Shown: positions 1 to 9,619, numbered from the stretch's first letter. The stretch is DNA of 64,000 nt from Candidatus Odyssella thessalonicensis L13 (GCF_000190415.1 NZ_AEWF01000001.1:657932-721931), one strand, 5' to 3'. The notes: generated by a model not told the origin, from the sequence alone. Made by a program: numbers and translations.

Positions 1-36
1 AGTTAACTTATGGTAACAAACTTAAAGAGAAATCAC

Positions 37-714
37 ATGAATTTTCGTTTACTGCGTCTTAGTATTCTGGGGTTAGCAGTCGGTTTGGGTGCCTTTGGCA
101 GCATTGCTTATTATATAAAGCACCAAGCGATCAATTTTAATCAGGACATCCAGCGTCAACTTCCTGAACTCGGAGGCCCTTTCACCTTGACCGATCAGTT
201 TGGCGCAATTCGCACGGACGACGAGTTTCGTGGTAAATATATGCTCATCTACTTTGGTTATACCTTTTGTCCCGATGTTTGCCCCCTTGGTTTACGGAAT
301 ATTAGCAATGCTTTACAGCATCTTGGCCGAGATCTTGACCAAGTCGTCCCTATTTTTATAACCATCGATCCGGAGCGTGATGACACTGAAGCCTTAAAAA
401 GTTATGCCTCCACTATTCATTCTTCGTTTGTTCTCTTAACAGGAACTCCCCGGGAACTAGAAACAGTTTTTAGGGCTTATAATGTCTATGCAGCTAAGGC
501 AAGACCCGATGGCACCATGGCTGATTATCTGATGGATCATAGTTCTTTAATTTATCTTATGAACCGGGAAGGTAAATTGGTTGACTTTTTCCCTCATACC
601 GCTACCCCACAAGAAATCGCAAAAAAATTCATCAGCATCTTATTCATGAGAAAAGAGCTCCTAACCCGAAAGAATAAGACGGCGCTTATGGTCAAGTTTT
701 TAAAACGAAATTGA
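37..714 (+). CDS. SCO1/SenC family copper chaperone
   Basis: Thioredoxin-fold SCO protein that delivers copper to, or reduces, the CuA site of cytochrome c oxidase at the periplasmic face of the inner membrane. One N-terminal membrane helix (residues about 7-28) anchors the domain. The copper ligands are visible: CPDVC (Cys78 and Cys82) after the strand MLIYFGYTF, and the distal His168 in MDHSS. The length of 225 residues is normal. An upstream ATG at 10 is in frame, but the ATG at 37 has an AAGAGA Shine-Dalgarno 6 nt before it and is preferred. The next gene starts 6 nt after the stop, so the two are probably co-transcribed. Family assignment is secure; the target oxidase is inferred. Confidence 0.93.
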   Translation: MNFRLLRLSILGLAVGLGAFGSIAYYIKHQAINFNQDIQRQLPELGGPFTLTDQFGAIRTDDEFRGKYMLIYFGYTFCPDVCPLGLRNISNALQHLGRDLDQVVPIFITIDPERDDTEALKSYASTIHSSFVLLTGTPRELETVFRAYNVYAAKARPDGTMADYLMDHSSLIYLMNREGKLVDFFPHTATPQEIAKKFISILFMRKELLTRKNKTALMVKFLKRN

Positions 715-720
715 AGTAAA

Positions 721-1539
721 ATGTACAAGCTCCTCATTTCTCTCTTAACTGTAACCTGTAGTTGGTCCCACGCTGATCTTGAAAGCTATGTTAACAGCCA
801 CCTACCTCTGGTCGGCAGCAATGTTCGTCGCATTCACTGGCAGGGACAACATTACTGGATTAAAGTTGCGGATCCGCGTAAAGGCTGGACTTCATGTTGG
901 GGGCGAAAGCTTAGCTCAGTTATTGTTCCGGACAAGATTATTGCCCCTACGGATGTTTGTCAGAATGAGATCCTGGAAACAGAAGCACGTCGATTAAGGG
1001 AATGTGAACAGAGACAAGGGGCATGTGCACGCCTTATTTTAGCAACTAAACACTATATTGTCGTCAGTGACGCCGGTATCAGCTTCGAGACCTTTATCCA
1101 AAACCTTCCTTTAGAGCAACGCCTTGCCTATTTGGAAAAAGGGCTTCAAGCTATTCTTGACCTTCATAAGCACTACCTTGTGCAAGGTCGAGCCAGCATC
1201 AAAGACTTAACCATTAATGAGAATAAAGCTATTTCATTTATTGATCTAGCGGAGGACCCCGAAGCATCCATGGGTTTTGAGGAAGCACGAACGCGGGATC
1301 TTATCGCCTATTTCATGACATCCGTGAAGGTTCTTGAGGGTGATGAAAAACTACAAAATCAATACGCTGACCTATTTAATGATTCTATTCCTTTAGAACT
1401 CAGACCTCTGTTCACACGACTTATGCGTAAAACGGCGTGGTTAAGCACAATAGCTCACTTTATTGAAGACTGGGGCGGCAAAGATATTAAAAGTTTTGCC
1501 ACAGCGCATCGCCTGCTAAAGCCTTATTTTCTGAATTAG
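721..1539 (+). CDS. Exported kinase-fold (BUD32/LPS-kinase-like) protein
   Basis: Residues 1-18 look like a cleavable signal peptide ending near SHA-DL. The remainder resembles the small BUD32/lipopolysaccharide-kinase-like fold: a strand with Lys (HYWIKVAD, residues 44-51), an E-x-E-A-RRL helix, a hinge ending VVSDAG, then a catalytic-loop-like LVQGRASIKDL and a metal-loop-like ISFIDLAED. The usual His of the HGR-type loop is Gln here. Relatives of this fold normally act in the cytosol, so the signal peptide is odd. It follows the SCO gene by 6 nt and probably shares its transcript. The fold is an inference from motif order; substrate and activity are unknown. Confidence 0.55.
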   Translation: MYKLLISLLTVTCSWSHADLESYVNSHLPLVGSNVRRIHWQGQHYWIKVADPRKGWTSCWGRKLSSVIVPDKIIAPTDVCQNEILETEARRLRECEQRQGACARLILATKHYIVVSDAGISFETFIQNLPLEQRLAYLEKGLQAILDLHKHYLVQGRASIKDLTINENKAISFIDLAEDPEASMGFEEARTRDLIAYFMTSVKVLEGDEKLQNQYADLFNDSIPLELRPLFTRLMRKTAWLSTIAHFIEDWGGKDIKSFATAHRLLKPYFLN

Positions 1540-1980
1540 GTAGCTTTAAAGCTCGTAGCAGCTTAGTTTAAATGGATTTCCTTTTATACGCGAGTCATCT
1601 ATTGCTGCTCTAAGACCTTATAAAAATATTATTAGCTTGGTACAAGCGTTGGAACATTGAATATTTTTTACATGTGGCAAGTTTGTCGCCTTTGTCCTAA
1701 TCTGTCTAATTTAAATATCTTCTCAGAGTATGCTGTAATAAATTTTACTTGCAATATCAAAGTTTTATACTTAAATAAGGCATGTATCTCTGAGATGACT
1801 CCTAAGTAGGAGAAGTGTTATTAGGTTTATCTTTATTTTTTAGATCCCTGAATGAGCTTTAAATAAATTTATCATTTAGAAAAAGTCTCATGCTCTAAAA
1901 CAGGACCATCCAGATTTTTAGTATAAATAATAGAATCTTAGCCAAGTGAAGATTCACCATTTACTTTTAAGGAATATAAT
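1540..1980. other. Intergenic region, 441 bp
   Basis: AT-rich spacer with no open frame of note, no tRNA-like fold and no repeat that I can see. The last 10 bases before the next gene (AAGGAATATA) provide its ribosome binding site. A promoter for the downstream gene presumably lies here, but I cannot place it with confidence. Confidence 0.5.
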
Positions 1981-3024
1981 ATGATCAAGAAAGCAGGATT
2001 AATTTTATCCATTATCTGCTCTACAGCATTTTCTATGGAAACTTCAACTTCCGCCCCTCAGCCGCATACACTGCAAGATTTAAGGCGCATTGCACACTAT
2101 TATGGTGCCCCTATTCAGGAGTCAGATCCAACGGTTACAAGCATTATCGATACTATGAAAACGGCAAATGTTTACGAGAATGTGATCGCTTGTTTAGAAA
2201 GCGGCAAAGAGCTGTTAGAGATGGCAATAAGCTTAGAAAAAAGCGCTCAACAGAAAGGATGTACTTTATGGTGGCGGTATACCAATTCAATTGAAGCCGA
2301 CATTGCTACAGGCAACAATAAAAGCTTTGCCCGCACTCTCCTCGCTGGTTTTATCAATGATGGAAGCCAACACTTTAAAGCCGGGGTTTTTGGTTTTAAC
2401 ACGGCATGTACCTATGTTTATTGGGCAAATGCTCATTATTTTAAGTATGGTTACTTACCTGATTATTTGAAGGTTATCACCGAGGCAGAAGAGTTTGTTA
2501 CCAACCATGCAATCAATATCGACACTAGCGCCTTAAAGAGTACAAAGTCTCAAGTCCACCGTTTTATTAAGAAACAAGTATTGGATTTCAATAAAATTAA
2601 TGAATTCCACATAAATAGCCGTCCTCTTAAGAGCACGTTTGCGCTTATCGAAGAGTTAGTTCAAACACATAGTGAAGCGACAAGAAAGCAAAGTGCTAAA
2701 TTATATGCAACTCGCTCAAATTTATCCGAATTAGCAGCTCGAGAAATTAATGGGGCTATCAACGGGGCTCTGGTTGCCCTCCCTCTTACCGATGCGGAAG
2801 AAACAATCTTACTGCGAGACTCTCATAATAAGGAAGTCCTCTCCTACGAGGAGGGAGTGAAAGGTCATGGAGAATATTTCCATCCGCGCTTGACAACCAG
2901 TCAATTATCGAAATTTTATGAAAATGGCCGCTTAGTCGACGTTTATTCTCAAGGCAGGCTGCTGGACCCGGAGCATGTCAAAGAAAGCTTTGAGCAGCAG
3001 CTTGAGCGCCTTACCCATAAATAG
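1981..3024 (+). CDS. Exported hypothetical protein
   Basis: No family recognised. The protein of 347 residues begins with a typical signal peptide (MIKKAGLILSIICSTAFS) followed by ME, the same S/A-M-E junction found in several other exported proteins of this window. The rest is soluble, helical in character, and contains aromatic-rich stretches such as CTLWWRY and CTYVYWANAHYFKYG (about residues 98-160). It stands alone, with 441 bp upstream and a strong hairpin terminator just downstream, so it is probably monocistronic. Start choice: ATG preceded by AAGGAATATA. Function unknown; an exported or host-directed role is only inferred from the signal sequence. Confidence 0.8.
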   Translation: MIKKAGLILSIICSTAFSMETSTSAPQPHTLQDLRRIAHYYGAPIQESDPTVTSIIDTMKTANVYENVIACLESGKELLEMAISLEKSAQQKGCTLWWRYTNSIEADIATGNNKSFARTLLAGFINDGSQHFKAGVFGFNTACTYVYWANAHYFKYGYLPDYLKVITEAEEFVTNHAINIDTSALKSTKSQVHRFIKKQVLDFNKINEFHINSRPLKSTFALIEELVQTHSEATRKQSAKLYATRSNLSELAAREINGAINGALVALPLTDAEETILLRDSHNKEVLSYEEGVKGHGEYFHPRLTTSQLSKFYENGRLVDVYSQGRLLDPEHVKESFEQQLERLTHK

Positions 3025-3036
3025 GAAAAAGCCACC

Positions 3037-3066
3037 TCGTCATTATGACTTTCCTCATAATGACGA
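3037..3066 (+). terminator. Intrinsic terminator-like hairpin
   Basis: A perfect 12-bp stem (TCGTCATTATGA / TCATAATGACGA) around a 6-nt CTTTCC loop, 13 nt after the stop of the preceding gene and followed by TTCCCTTTT. It separates that gene from rpsT. Confidence 0.75.
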
Positions 3067-3171
3067 TTCCCTTTTCGCAATAAACACGATTCTTTTTCTT
3101 TGACGGCGATAAAGAAATCAGGTATAAACAAATCAAGACAGAATTTTTATGTATTTTTTTGAGGACAAATA

Positions 3172-3435
3172 ATGGCAAACCATCGTAACGCAGAAAAAGC
3201 TGCTCGCCAAGCTGCTCGTCGCACCCTAACAAACCGTGATCGTATTAGTCGTATCCGTACTTTCATTCGTAAAGTTGAAGAAGCTATTACCAGCGGCTCC
3301 AAAGAAGCAGCTGTTGCGGCAGCACGTGTGGCTGAAAGTGAAATCATGCGTGGCGTTTCTAAGGGAACTCTTCATAAGAACACAGCTTCCCGTAAAGTTG
3401 CGCGTTTAACAAAGCGCATTAAAGCGATTGCATAA
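3172..3435 (+). CDS. rpsT: 30S ribosomal protein S20
   Basis: Small basic protein of 87 residues that binds 16S rRNA in the body of the 30S subunit. The sequence shows the usual S20 layout: [13 protein letters not shown] at the N-terminus, the conserved RKVEEAI-SG segment, and the near-invariant [13 protein letters not shown] at the C-terminus. The [24 protein letters not shown] style is alphaproteobacterial. The ATG is preceded by GAGGACAAATA, a good ribosome binding site. The gene is monocistronic, flanked by hairpin terminators on both sides. Identification is secure. Confidence 0.98.
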   Translation: MANHRNAEKAARQAARRTLTNRDRISRIRTFIRKVEEAITSGSKEAAVAAARVAESEIMRGVSKGTLHKNTASRKVARLTKRIKAIA

Positions 3436-3462
3436 GGTTTATAACTGAATCAAGTTACAAGA

Positions 3463-3493
3463 AAACCTTGCCTTCCACAGGCGAGGTTTTTTT
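3463..3493 (+). terminator. rpsT intrinsic terminator
   Basis: Stem AAACCTTGCC / GGCGAGGTTT (one G-T wobble) with a short TTCCACA-type loop, directly followed by a run of T (TTTTTTTA), 28 nt after the rpsT stop. A classic rho-independent terminator. Confidence 0.9.
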
Positions 3494-3702
3494 ATAGCTT
3501 TTAATCTAATCATTATTTAAGCTAGTCACGCTACATAAGTAATTATTAGGGAATAAGGTACACTATTAATGTGGGAAGAGTGGAGAGGAAATAGCAGACC
3601 ATCTATCCTCCTGCCTCATAAATTAGAGCCTACTTTTTCCCGTAAATTCTTCTTAAGTAGATAGAAAATTAAATTGGTCTAAAAAAGCATATGAGGTGCA
3701 GC

Positions 3703-4734
3703 ATGATACATTCCACAGATGTCGTTATTATTGGCTCAGGCCCGGTCGGCCTTTTTTCAATCTTTGAATGTGGAATGTTACGTCTTAAATGTCACGTGAT
3801 TGATGCGCTTGACGCTATCGGAGGTCAATGCGCTGCCCTTTACCCTGAAAAGCCCATCTATGATATTCCGGCCCACCCCCAAATTACGGGCGCCGATCTT
3901 ATTTATCATTTAGAGCGTCAGATTATGCCTTTCAGCCCCATCTTTCATATGGGCCAACAAGTCACGAACATTGAGCAATTAGATCAAGAAGGAAAGTCCT
4001 GGAACATCAAGACTTCAAAAGGAATCGAAATTAATTGTAAATGCATTATTATTGCCGCAGGCGTCGGTGCCTTTGGTCCGAATCGCCCTCCGTTAGCAGG
4101 CATTGAAGACTATGAAGGAACCGCCGTCCAATACTATGTTAAAAGCCGTGATACTTATCGAGGCAAGAATGTAGTTATTGCCGGTGGCGGCGATTCGGCC
4201 GTGGACTGGGCTATTTCTCTGAGTGAAGTTGCCAACCTTGTTAGCGTTGTTCATCGTCGCCCCAAGTTCCGTGCGGCTCCTGAAAGTGAAGCAAAATTAA
4301 AAGAGCTCGCTGTTCAAGGTATCATTGATCTAGTAACCCCGTTCCAGCTTGAAGGCTTAGAAGGTAGCAATGGTGTCCTCAAAACCATCACTGTTAAATC
4401 TCTTGACGGTGAAGTAAGGCAGCTTGAGGCAGACTATCTCCTACCATTTTTTGGCTTATCCATGAACCTAGGACCGATTACGGAATGGGGCCTAGGTATG
4501 GACAGAAGCCATATTCAGGTGGACCATTTTACAGCCGCAACCAGCCGCCCTGGGATCTATGCAATTGGGGACGTTGCCACTTATCCTCATAAACTTAAGC
4601 TGATCCTGACCGGTTTTGCAGAGGGCGCCCAAGCGGCCCATTCCATCCGCCAGTTTTTATACCCTGAAGAAGTGCTGCATTTTGAATACTCAACCACCAA
4701 AGGGGTTCCCGGCCAGCAAGATCAAGCAGCTTAA
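3703..4734 (+). CDS. Ferredoxin--NADP(+) reductase, TrxR-like type
   Basis: FAD/NAD(P)-binding oxidoreductase of 343 residues. The FAD Rossmann motif is at the N-terminus (VIIGSGPVGLF), the NADPH-binding motif in the middle (VIAGGGDSAVDWA, then HRRPKFRA), and the FAD-closing GIYAIGDVA near the C-terminus. No CxxC redox pair is present at the NADPH domain, which separates it from thioredoxin reductase and fits the TrxR-like ferredoxin/flavodoxin reductases of alphaproteobacteria and Firmicutes. An in-frame ATG lies at 3691, but ATG 3703 sits 5-6 nt after a GAGGTG ribosome binding site and gives the normal N-terminus. It would supply reduced ferredoxin to biosynthetic reactions in the cytosol. 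Confidence 0.9.
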   Translation: MIHSTDVVIIGSGPVGLFSIFECGMLRLKCHVIDALDAIGGQCAALYPEKPIYDIPAHPQITGADLIYHLERQIMPFSPIFHMGQQVTNIEQLDQEGKSWNIKTSKGIEINCKCIIIAAGVGAFGPNRPPLAGIEDYEGTAVQYYVKSRDTYRGKNVVIAGGGDSAVDWAISLSEVANLVSVVHRRPKFRAAPESEAKLKELAVQGIIDLVTPFQLEGLEGSNGVLKTITVKSLDGEVRQLEADYLLPFFGLSMNLGPITEWGLGMDRSHIQVDHFTAATSRPGIYAIGDVATYPHKLKLILTGFAEGAQAAHSIRQFLYPEEVLHFEYSTTKGVPGQQDQAA

Positions 4735-4911
4735 AGGCAGCTAAGTTTTCTGCATGAGCTTTAACTCTGGTCAGCTGCAGTTAAAGCTCCCTCTACCTTC
4801 TCAGCTTCCTTTTTTAATGTACTCTGTAAAGCCTATTTTCAGACTTAGATCACACCTCTTTACAGATAAACCTAACAAGGCAGTTTCTCTTTTTTAAACA
4901 TTCTAAGCCTT

Positions 4912-5796
4912 TTAGGCCACCTGGCTGGCATGCACGCATTCCACAACAAAGTCAAGCATGACCCGGGCGGCAGGCTTGAGATGATCAGTGGGTGGATAAA
5001 AGGCGTAATAACTTACCTCTGGCATCGGTTCATGCCTCAAAATACGTGTTAATTGTCCATTTTCAATCAAAGGCTGAGCTATGAAATCATAATGGTAAGC
5101 AATACCTAAGCCATCGACAGCACAGCTAAGAAATCCTGTATGACTATTAACAGATAAACTGGGGCGGACAGTGCAGCTTGGACCTTCCTTAAATTGAAGC
5201 TTCAACGGTTCTGGTCGATTGCTATGGCAGATGAAGTAATGTTGGTCTAGATTGTCCCGGCTTAAAGGTTCCCCGTATCTTTCTAAGTAACTTGGGGCCG
5301 CCAATAAAACAGGCGCTGCTGTTAAGAGCTTCTTCTGAATAAGGTTTGCATCCCAATGCCCCGCCAAGCCTAAACAGAGATCTAATCGTTCGGCGGTTAG
5401 ATCAGGAATCCTATCAGCTAATTCCAATGTTAACAGGATATTTGGATATAGCTCACGGAATTGCTTAAGATGCGGAATGATAAATATTTCACCAAAAGCA
5501 ATACTGGATAGTATTTTCAGCTCGCCGCCCGGTTCCTTATTCCATATTGTCATAAAATTCTTAAGATTTTCCGCCCCTTGTAAAAGAGGAAGACACTGCT
5601 GATAAAACAACCTACCAATCTGAGTCACCTCAAAGCGTGTTGTTGTCCGCTGTATTAGTTCAACCCCCAGGGTTCTTTCCAATTCTTTAATCTGCTTACT
5701 AATAGCTGTTGCTGATAGATGCAGCTGACGAGCCGCCGCGCTAAAGCCTCGACTCTCCACAGCTTTGACAAATATCTTTAGCTGGTTCAGATTCAT
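4912..5796 (-). CDS. LysR-family transcriptional regulator
   Basis: Length of 294 residues is typical for LysR-type regulators. The N-terminal winged helix-turn-helix (residues 1-60) carries the family signature: MNLNQLKIFVKAVESRGFSA, then SATAISKQIKELERTLGVEL and TRFEVTQIG. Residues about 90-290 form the periplasmic-binding-like effector domain of the common subgroup that ends with exposed VxxxH residues. It is divergently transcribed from the exported VOC protein with a 128-bp shared upstream region, the usual arrangement for a LysR regulator and its target; that link and the effector are inferred. It converges on the ferredoxin reductase gene. Confidence 0.93.
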   Translation of the reverse strand: MNLNQLKIFVKAVESRGFSAAARQLHLSATAISKQIKELERTLGVELIQRTTTRFEVTQIGRLFYQQCLPLLQGAENLKNFMTIWNKEPGGELKILSSIAFGEIFIIPHLKQFRELYPNILLTLELADRIPDLTAERLDLCLGLAGHWDANLIQKKLLTAAPVLLAAPSYLERYGEPLSRDNLDQHYFICHSNRPEPLKLQFKEGPSCTVRPSLSVNSHTGFLSCAVDGLGIAYHYDFIAQPLIENGQLTRILRHEPMPEVSYYAFYPPTDHLKPAARVMLDFVVECVHASQVA

Positions 5797-5924
5797 CCTG
5801 CCTCTCCTTACTATACCTCTGATCTAGCTTTGAACCAGAAGTTTAAACCTATCAACCTCTACCCTACTTCTCACAGAGCACGATAAAAGGCAAGTTAAAA
5901 GCGTAATAACCAAGGAGAATTGAC

Positions 5925-6614
5925 ATGAATAAACCCTTAATTAAATTATTAACGTTAATAACCGTAAGTTTAAACTGTGCTGCAGCCTCGCAGATACAGG
6001 ATCTTGATTATAGCAATACGAAGAGCCATATGGCCTTGCCGGTCGAAGATATAGAGGTCGCTAAGAACTTTTACAGCCAAGTTTTCGGCGTAGAAGCGAT
6101 AGCCAATAAAGCTCCTAACGGTAAGCCCGTCTATGCCTTTCAGATTGGCCCGATGGTTTTAGCGCTGAATGAGGTAGATCATGTGCCGATGTCGGCCGCC
6201 AATACGATTCTGAAAAATGACACAAAGGCACTTGCACGCGCTAAAAGCGAGCACTTTATTCCCTGCCAACACTTTGGCCTGTTCGGATTGAGCTCAACGA
6301 CGTTTAGCACGCTTGTAGATCGCTTAAAAGCGCAAGAAGTAGAATTTGTTTTAGAACCGACAGCATTAAATCCCGGCACGCCTCAGCAGCAGCTCTTTAC
6401 CTTTGTGTGGGACCCACAAGGATATATTATTGAGCTTAGATCCTCCAATTTTGCCAGAGGCTTTCAAAGTCAAGAATATGCCCAGCAAGCCCCAGACAAT
6501 ATAAAAGCACCTGCGGATTCAGAAAAAAGAATTGAGGTAATCTTTGATGAATCATTGAAACTGCCTGATAAGGGGTACACCACGGTGCCGCCCTATCGGC
6601 AGCTTTCGCCCTAA
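5925..6614 (+). CDS. Exported VOC (glyoxalase/dioxygenase-fold) protein
   Basis: A vicinal-oxygen-chelate protein of 229 residues. It starts with a signal peptide ending CAAAS, followed by a single VOC module: SHMALPVEDIEVAKNFYSQ (strand-helix of the first beta-alpha-beta unit) and FVWDPQGYIIELRSSNF (the second unit with its metal-ligand-type Glu). VOC enzymes are usually cytosolic, so export is unusual. Start ATG has AAGGAGA 6 nt upstream. It is divergent from a LysR gene that may control it. Substrate and metal are unknown: it could be a lyase, a dioxygenase or a binding protein. Confidence 0.82.
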   Translation: MNKPLIKLLTLITVSLNCAAASQIQDLDYSNTKSHMALPVEDIEVAKNFYSQVFGVEAIANKAPNGKPVYAFQIGPMVLALNEVDHVPMSAANTILKNDTKALARAKSEHFIPCQHFGLFGLSSTTFSTLVDRLKAQEVEFVLEPTALNPGTPQQQLFTFVWDPQGYIIELRSSNFARGFQSQEYAQQAPDNIKAPADSEKRIEVIFDESLKLPDKGYTTVPPYRQLSP

Positions 6615-6809
6615 CTCTTCCTTAAGATTGTGCAGAATAAACAATAAGAGTGCCCTTGCCTGCGCCGTATCTCAAAGGCTCATGGTATTTCACTATATTT
6701 AAACTTTAACAGATAATTTTAAATAAATACTTATTTTACTTAAGATCTTGCTTTCTTTTGATTAGTTCTTATATATAGCTAAAAGTTAATACATTTTAGG
6801 AACCATACT

Positions 6810-8093
6810 TTGAAGAATTATTTTAAAAAATCGTTGGTATTGGGCTGCATTCTATCTAGCTCAGTTTTTTCTTTAGGTGCCATGGAAAAAGATACCACTC
6901 TTGCATCAGATTCTCTTGATCAAGAGATGCAGTCTCTACGTGATATAAGAGAAGAGTGGGAAAGTTTTCCTTGTGAAAAGTATAGAGTATTTGGGGATAA
7001 AATTCTTAAGCTTCTTGACCAGAGCCCGCAAGTAGACAAGGAAGAAGTAGCGCTCATTAAGCAACAGTTTGATCTTCTTGAAGAGGTCTACTTATATGAC
7101 ATTAATTGGATGTCAGTTCAAGCAGCCATGGCTTTGACTCCCCCCCATAAACGTGAGAACCCGACTTCTGATCTAACAGGCGGCATACCGAAAGTCATTC
7201 GTCAGTTAAATAAAATTGTGGATGGTAAAGAGCTTTGGAAACATGACATGAATAAAGTGACAGAGGAATGCGGCGAGATAGATAATCTTCTCAATTTAAA
7301 CGAGTATATGTATTTAATGCCTTATATTGATTTTCAAACAGGCGAAAGTGCTTTCTCAAAACAAGACTTCCTTAAAGGATTTGCTGGCATTAAGAAGGAC
7401 AGATACCCAATTTCGCATCAAATATATCTCTATAGTCTGAGTGCAGCTAAAGGAGCTGTTCATGGCGGCATTTACCAGACGCCGATTGAAATTCTCCTCC
7501 ATGATTGGGCCCATTTTAGAAACCTGGTGGGTGGCGGTGATGAGAGTCCCATCCTGGTCCGCCTCAGAAGAGGAGAGACCCTTAAATTTTATGGGGAAGT
7601 GGTGCAGGATATCCTTGGTGCTGCTAAAGCCGCAAGTTTTAATGAGAGTGAGACAAAGAAAGTCATTACCCTATTATTTTACGCTCTACATGAAGTGCTG
7701 GAACCCATTGAAGATCGCGCCAAACATTATGTCTACGGTGGCACAGGGAATAGGAGTATAAGGGCCATGAGGAACTTCCTCAATGACTGTCAACGGCACA
7801 TTGAAGATTATAACAGCACATTTTCCTTATATCACCTTCAAAAGCAGCAGAAAAATGATTTAGAGCAGTATAAAAAGCTAAAGACCTTCTATAGAGATGT
7901 GGCCTGGGATTTAATCAATGATCAATTCTTAACCAAAGAGCAAGTCTTAGCGCCTGGAGCAAAAGTTTTAGGTACTACCTATCAAATGGAGCCAATACAC
8001 ACTGTTTTATTAGAAATGATTACCTGGATGCGTCAAGAATTAGAAAAGGGTGGACGTCTTTATGATGCGATGATGTCTGCGAAGGCTCTTTAA
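6810..8093 (+). CDS. Exported hypothetical protein with HDxxH motif
   Basis: No family recognised. The protein of 427 residues starts at TTG (AGGA 9-10 nt upstream) and has a signal peptide ending SLGA-ME. It is acidic and helical. A HDWAH motif (His231-His235) sits in a conserved-looking stretch with GGIYQTPIEILL before it and FRNLVGGGDESP after it, and ALHEVLEPIEDRAKHY follows about 60 residues later; these His, Asp and Glu residues could form a metal site, but that is a guess. Monocistronic, convergent with endonuclease IV. Confidence 0.78.
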   Translation: MKNYFKKSLVLGCILSSSVFSLGAMEKDTTLASDSLDQEMQSLRDIREEWESFPCEKYRVFGDKILKLLDQSPQVDKEEVALIKQQFDLLEEVYLYDINWMSVQAAMALTPPHKRENPTSDLTGGIPKVIRQLNKIVDGKELWKHDMNKVTEECGEIDNLLNLNEYMYLMPYIDFQTGESAFSKQDFLKGFAGIKKDRYPISHQIYLYSLSAAKGAVHGGIYQTPIEILLHDWAHFRNLVGGGDESPILVRLRRGETLKFYGEVVQDILGAAKAASFNESETKKVITLLFYALHEVLEPIEDRAKHYVYGGTGNRSIRAMRNFLNDCQRHIEDYNSTFSLYHLQKQQKNDLEQYKKLKTFYRDVAWDLINDQFLTKEQVLAPGAKVLGTTYQMEPIHTVLLEMITWMRQELEKGGRLYDAMMSAKAL

Positions 8094-8227
8094 AACAAAG
8101 CCAAGCGAAGAAAGGTTAAAGGTGAAACAGACTGCAAAGCCCCCTTTCTTAAAGCGGCTTTAAGCATATGAAGAAGGTTGCTATTGCGTTTACCCTCCTC
8201 GCTCTCCAGCATTTAAGGTTTAAGAGT

Positions 8228-9040
8228 TTACGGTTTTAAAACTGTGATCTCTTGTTGCCATTGGTAAATAACCCCTAGATTATGGAGGAATTTTTCAGGG
8301 GCTATTTCAATAATAAAGGCTTTATCTTGCAGCCGCGGCTCTTGCAGAAAATATTTCAAGCTATCATTAATTTTTCCCTCCAACAGGCTGGCGTGACGGT
8401 CAATACCGCTGGCAAAATCCGCCCGCGAATCATTGAAATGAATAACCGGGATCCGCTCTAAGCCAATGAGAGCATCAAGATGATCTAGAAAAGCTTGAGG
8501 GTCTTCATGGATCGGATACCCTGCCGCAAAAGCATGGCAGGTATCCAGACACACGCCCAACGTCGTATTTTCGATTAGTCTGGCGATATCTTCAAATTTT
8601 CTTCCCAATCTTTGATCACCGCCGGCTGCATTCTCTATCAATAGTGTGGCTGTGCTGGGGGATTGGTGCAGGGCCTCAAAAATGCCGTTTCTCACGTGAT
8701 CAATATTTAGAGAGCCGGGATGGAGGACAATATATTCAATGCCCAGCATATGCGCTTTATCAAGGTCATCCTTTAGACTTTGGATACTTTTTTGCCACAG
8801 CTCTCCCTCTACCCCTAAATTAATCAAATAGGATGAATGGATCGCACAGGTGCGCAGCTGACTTAGAGCACGGGCGGCCCGAAAGTTTTCCGCTTCTAAG
8901 GGCTTTAATTCTCGAGTTCTCCAACAGCGGGGGCTCTTGGCAAAGATTTGCATTGCTGTCAGGTGAAAGCGGTTGGCTTCTATAATGGCATTTACATAAC
9001 CTTTAGAACCACTTATGCTGCAATGAAATCCGATATCCAC
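8228..9040 (-). CDS. nfo: Endonuclease IV (AP endonuclease)
   Basis: Zn-dependent TIM-barrel AP endonuclease that incises DNA 5' to abasic sites in base-excision repair. The metal ligands appear in family order: HSSYLIN, YIVLHPGS, LLIENAAGG, CLDTCHAFAAGY, VIHFNDS, GIDRHASL and the final FIIEIAPE. The open frame could begin further upstream (9127), but a GTG at 9038-9040 lies 6 nt after a perfect AGGAGG and begins MDIGFHCSISG, matching the family N-terminus, so 270 residues is preferred; this is near the usual 280. Confidence 0.94.
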   Translation of the reverse strand: MDIGFHCSISGSKGYVNAIIEANRFHLTAMQIFAKSPRCWRTRELKPLEAENFRAARALSQLRTCAIHSSYLINLGVEGELWQKSIQSLKDDLDKAHMLGIEYIVLHPGSLNIDHVRNGIFEALHQSPSTATLLIENAAGGDQRLGRKFEDIARLIENTTLGVCLDTCHAFAAGYPIHEDPQAFLDHLDALIGLERIPVIHFNDSRADFASGIDRHASLLEGKINDSLKYFLQEPRLQDKAFIIEIAPEKFLHNLGVIYQWQQEITVLKP

Positions 9041-9619
9041 GCCATACCTCCTCAGAAAAAGACCTTCTGTTATCTCCCCTGTACAAATGCTACTTTCGTT
9101 TAAAATTACTGACTTATATTTCAGCATTAATAGGTTAACATTAATTGCATCAGCGCTTAAAAACCAGGTGAGTTCTCGAGAGGTTTTTCCGCTTCAACGT
9201 TCTGGCTGCAATGATTCGCCCTAAGTAACAATTTTAGAAGCTTAACAGCTCCCTAAAATGGCCATCTCTCGTGAAAAATTATCCTTTATGGTGCAGGTCA
9301 TTACCAACTCCACCGAAGTAACATCCTAGATAGGCGGTAGTAAGTCACCCTGTAGACACCTTAGCTGCTTCCTGCTGTGCCCCCCTTCCCTACGCCGATA
9401 GACTGAGCTGCAGTAACGCCTCTCAATCATGTTTCTGTCCGCTTGGCATTTACGATGCTGATCAAGACATAATAATCGTAGCAGGGCAGCCGCTAGTGCA
9501 GTCTAGCCAATTAATTCTTATAAAATTATAAGTATAATTTAATTGTAGCATTAGAAATATAAGTTAATTATTGTGAAAAGGATCTTAACCATTTTTTGAG
9601 AAATTGGAGAATACCTCTC
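9041..9619. other. Intergenic region, about 580 bp
   Basis: Spacer between the divergent nfo and the first of two exported proteins. It is AT-rich from about 9500 onward and closer to average before that. I found no tRNA-like fold, clear hairpin terminator or convincing short gene in it. Confidence 0.4.

Noticed and set aside
2949..3347. Minus-strand frames over rpsT and the upstream hairpin
   Set aside because: Shadows of rpsT and the preceding gene.
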